Below are positions 5,973 through 6,490 of a DNA stretch of 6,490 nt, in pieces; the stretch's first letter is position 1; every line of letters starts with the position of its first letter. The notes below the pieces were generated by a model, which had not been told where the DNA came from, did no database searches, and saw nothing but the letters and a program-made list of their open reading frames with translations. A program made the position numbers and the translations under genes. Origin of the DNA: Bacteroidota bacterium (GTDB lineage: Bacteria > Bacteroidota > Bacteroidia > Chitinophagales > Chitinophagaceae); the NCBI GenBank assembly GCA_023396345.1, contig JAEWWO010000034.1, positions 1-6,490 on the forward strand, given 5' to 3'.

Positions 5973-6074
5973 CTGGATGATACAATATTCAATAATTTAA
6001 ATCAACAACTTGGAATTATCAAGGGAATGTTGATTTCTTTGATAATAAAATCAGACAAAAAACCTAAAACTTAA
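5973..6074 (+). pseudogene. Continuation of the S23-like gene after the TAG
   Basis: In the same frame the sequence reads LDDTIFNNLNQQLGIIKGML, then ISLIIK, and ends TAA at 6072-6074, giving 121 codons in total with the amber codon, which is the normal family length. 'LNQQL....KGMLISLI' is the expected last helix. The residue at the TAG is commonly Tyr in my recollection of the family (..DLNYLDD..), one base from TAG. The final stop lies within the right-hand flanking repeat. Confidence 0.7.
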
Positions 6075-6083
6075 AACTTATTA
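6063..6083. repeat. Right-hand flanking repeat of the S23-like gene
   Basis: ACTTAAAACTTAT (6069-6081) is an exact direct copy of 5677-5689, on the other side of the gene. It is also complementary (12 of 14) to the tandem motif at 5612-5625. CCTAAAA (6063-6069) is likewise shared with 5692-5698. The gene is thus bracketed by the same short sequence, and its stop codon overlaps this copy. obg starts 7 bp later. Confidence 0.75.
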
Positions 6084-6090
6084 CTTTTTT

Positions 6091-6490
6091 ATGTCAAACT
6101 TTATAGACTATATAAGAATTTTTTGCAGAAGCGGAAACGGAGGAAGAGGCGTAACACATTTTATGCGTACTAAATACAACGCCAAAGCCGGTCCTGACGG
6201 TGGCGATGGAGGAAGAGGCGGACATATTATTCTGAAAGGGAATAAACAATTGTGGACTTTATTGCACTTAAGATATCATAAAAATGTGCTGGCTGAAAAT
6301 GGCGAGAATGGCATGAAAAGCAATAAAACCGGACGTTTCGGGAAAGACGTAATCATTGAAGTGCCTTTGGGAACTGTGGCAAAAGATGAAGAAACAGGTG
6401 AAATTGAAGCTGAAATTCTGGAAGACGGTCAGGAAATAATCTGGCTGCCCGGAGGAAGAGGTGGATTGGGCAATCAGCATTTTGCTACTC
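6091..6490 (+). CDS. obg: Obg family GTPase, N-terminal part (runs off the window)
   Basis: Obg (ObgE/CgtA) is a GTPase that binds the 50S subunit and acts in late ribosome assembly and the stringent response. The 133 visible residues are nearly all of the Obg fold: MSNFIDYIRIFCRSGNGGRG, then KAGPDGGDGGRGGHI, LRYHKNVLAENGENG, RFGKDVIIEVPLGTVAKDEE and LPGGRGGLGNQHFAT, with the glycine-rich helices that define the domain. The GTPase domain lies beyond the window. The ATG at 6091 matches the family start exactly and follows an A/T-rich leader that includes the repeat after the S23-like gene. The cassette between prfA and obg may separate it from its original promoter; no TAnnTTTG element is seen directly upstream. 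Confidence 0.96.
   Translation, partial: MSNFIDYIRIFCRSGNGGRGVTHFMRTKYNAKAGPDGGDGGRGGHIILKGNKQLWTLLHLRYHKNVLAENGENGMKSNKTGRFGKDVIIEVPLGTVAKDEETGEIEAEILEDGQEIIWLPGGRGGLGNQHFAT

Noticed and set aside
6268..6480. 70-residue minus-strand ORF
   Set aside because: It is antisense to the conserved Obg fold coding sequence.
1..6490. TAG reassigned to an amino acid throughout
   Set aside because: The SRPBCC gene ends naturally at TAG, and reading on would enter the tRNA; one internal TAG in an S23-like gene is not enough evidence.

Overview
The window looks like a low-GC Bacteroidota chromosome, most like the Chitinophagaceae and relatives. The evidence is the AT-rich intergenic sequence, weak Shine-Dalgarno sites, TAnnTTTG-type -7 promoter elements (886-893, 2667-2674, 4502-4509) and lineage-typical families: LVIVD-repeat lipoproteins, a 'four helix bundle'/S23-like protein and SRPBCC membrane proteins. 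The order-level assignment is inference from gene content.

Layout. 1-705 (minus strand): two tandem lipoprotein genes, 11 bp apart, that look like the two halves of one LVIVD-repeat protein. 706-921: divergent intergenic region with the promoter of pepT. 922-2172 (plus): intact pepT (peptidase T), followed by a strong 16-bp hairpin terminator. 2236-2634: decayed sequence, an outer-membrane beta-barrel remnant with a +1 frameshift joined to a short tail resembling the end of a YceI-like protein. 2688-2759: tRNA-Arg(CCG) with its own promoter. 2757-4429 (minus): a two-gene unit, an ATZ/TRZ-type amidohydrolase then a membrane-anchored SRPBCC protein whose TAG stop lies inside the 3' end of the convergent tRNA. 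4542-5602 (plus): prfA (release factor 1), broken by a one-base deletion near 5035-5038. 5603-6090: an S23-like gene bounded by AACTTATAAC-type repeats and interrupted by an in-frame TAG. 6091-end: 5' part of obg.

The genes do not form one pathway: housekeeping translation and ribosome genes (prfA, obg, tRNA-Arg) and peptide catabolism (pepT) sit beside lineage-specific envelope genes. The most notable stretch is 5035-6081. A frameshifted release factor 1, the only factor that reads TAG, is followed by a repeat-bounded S23-like gene whose reading frame is cut by a TAG. Three single-base lesions in one window (2359, ~5036, 5972) may also mean sequencing or assembly error, and that should be excluded first.
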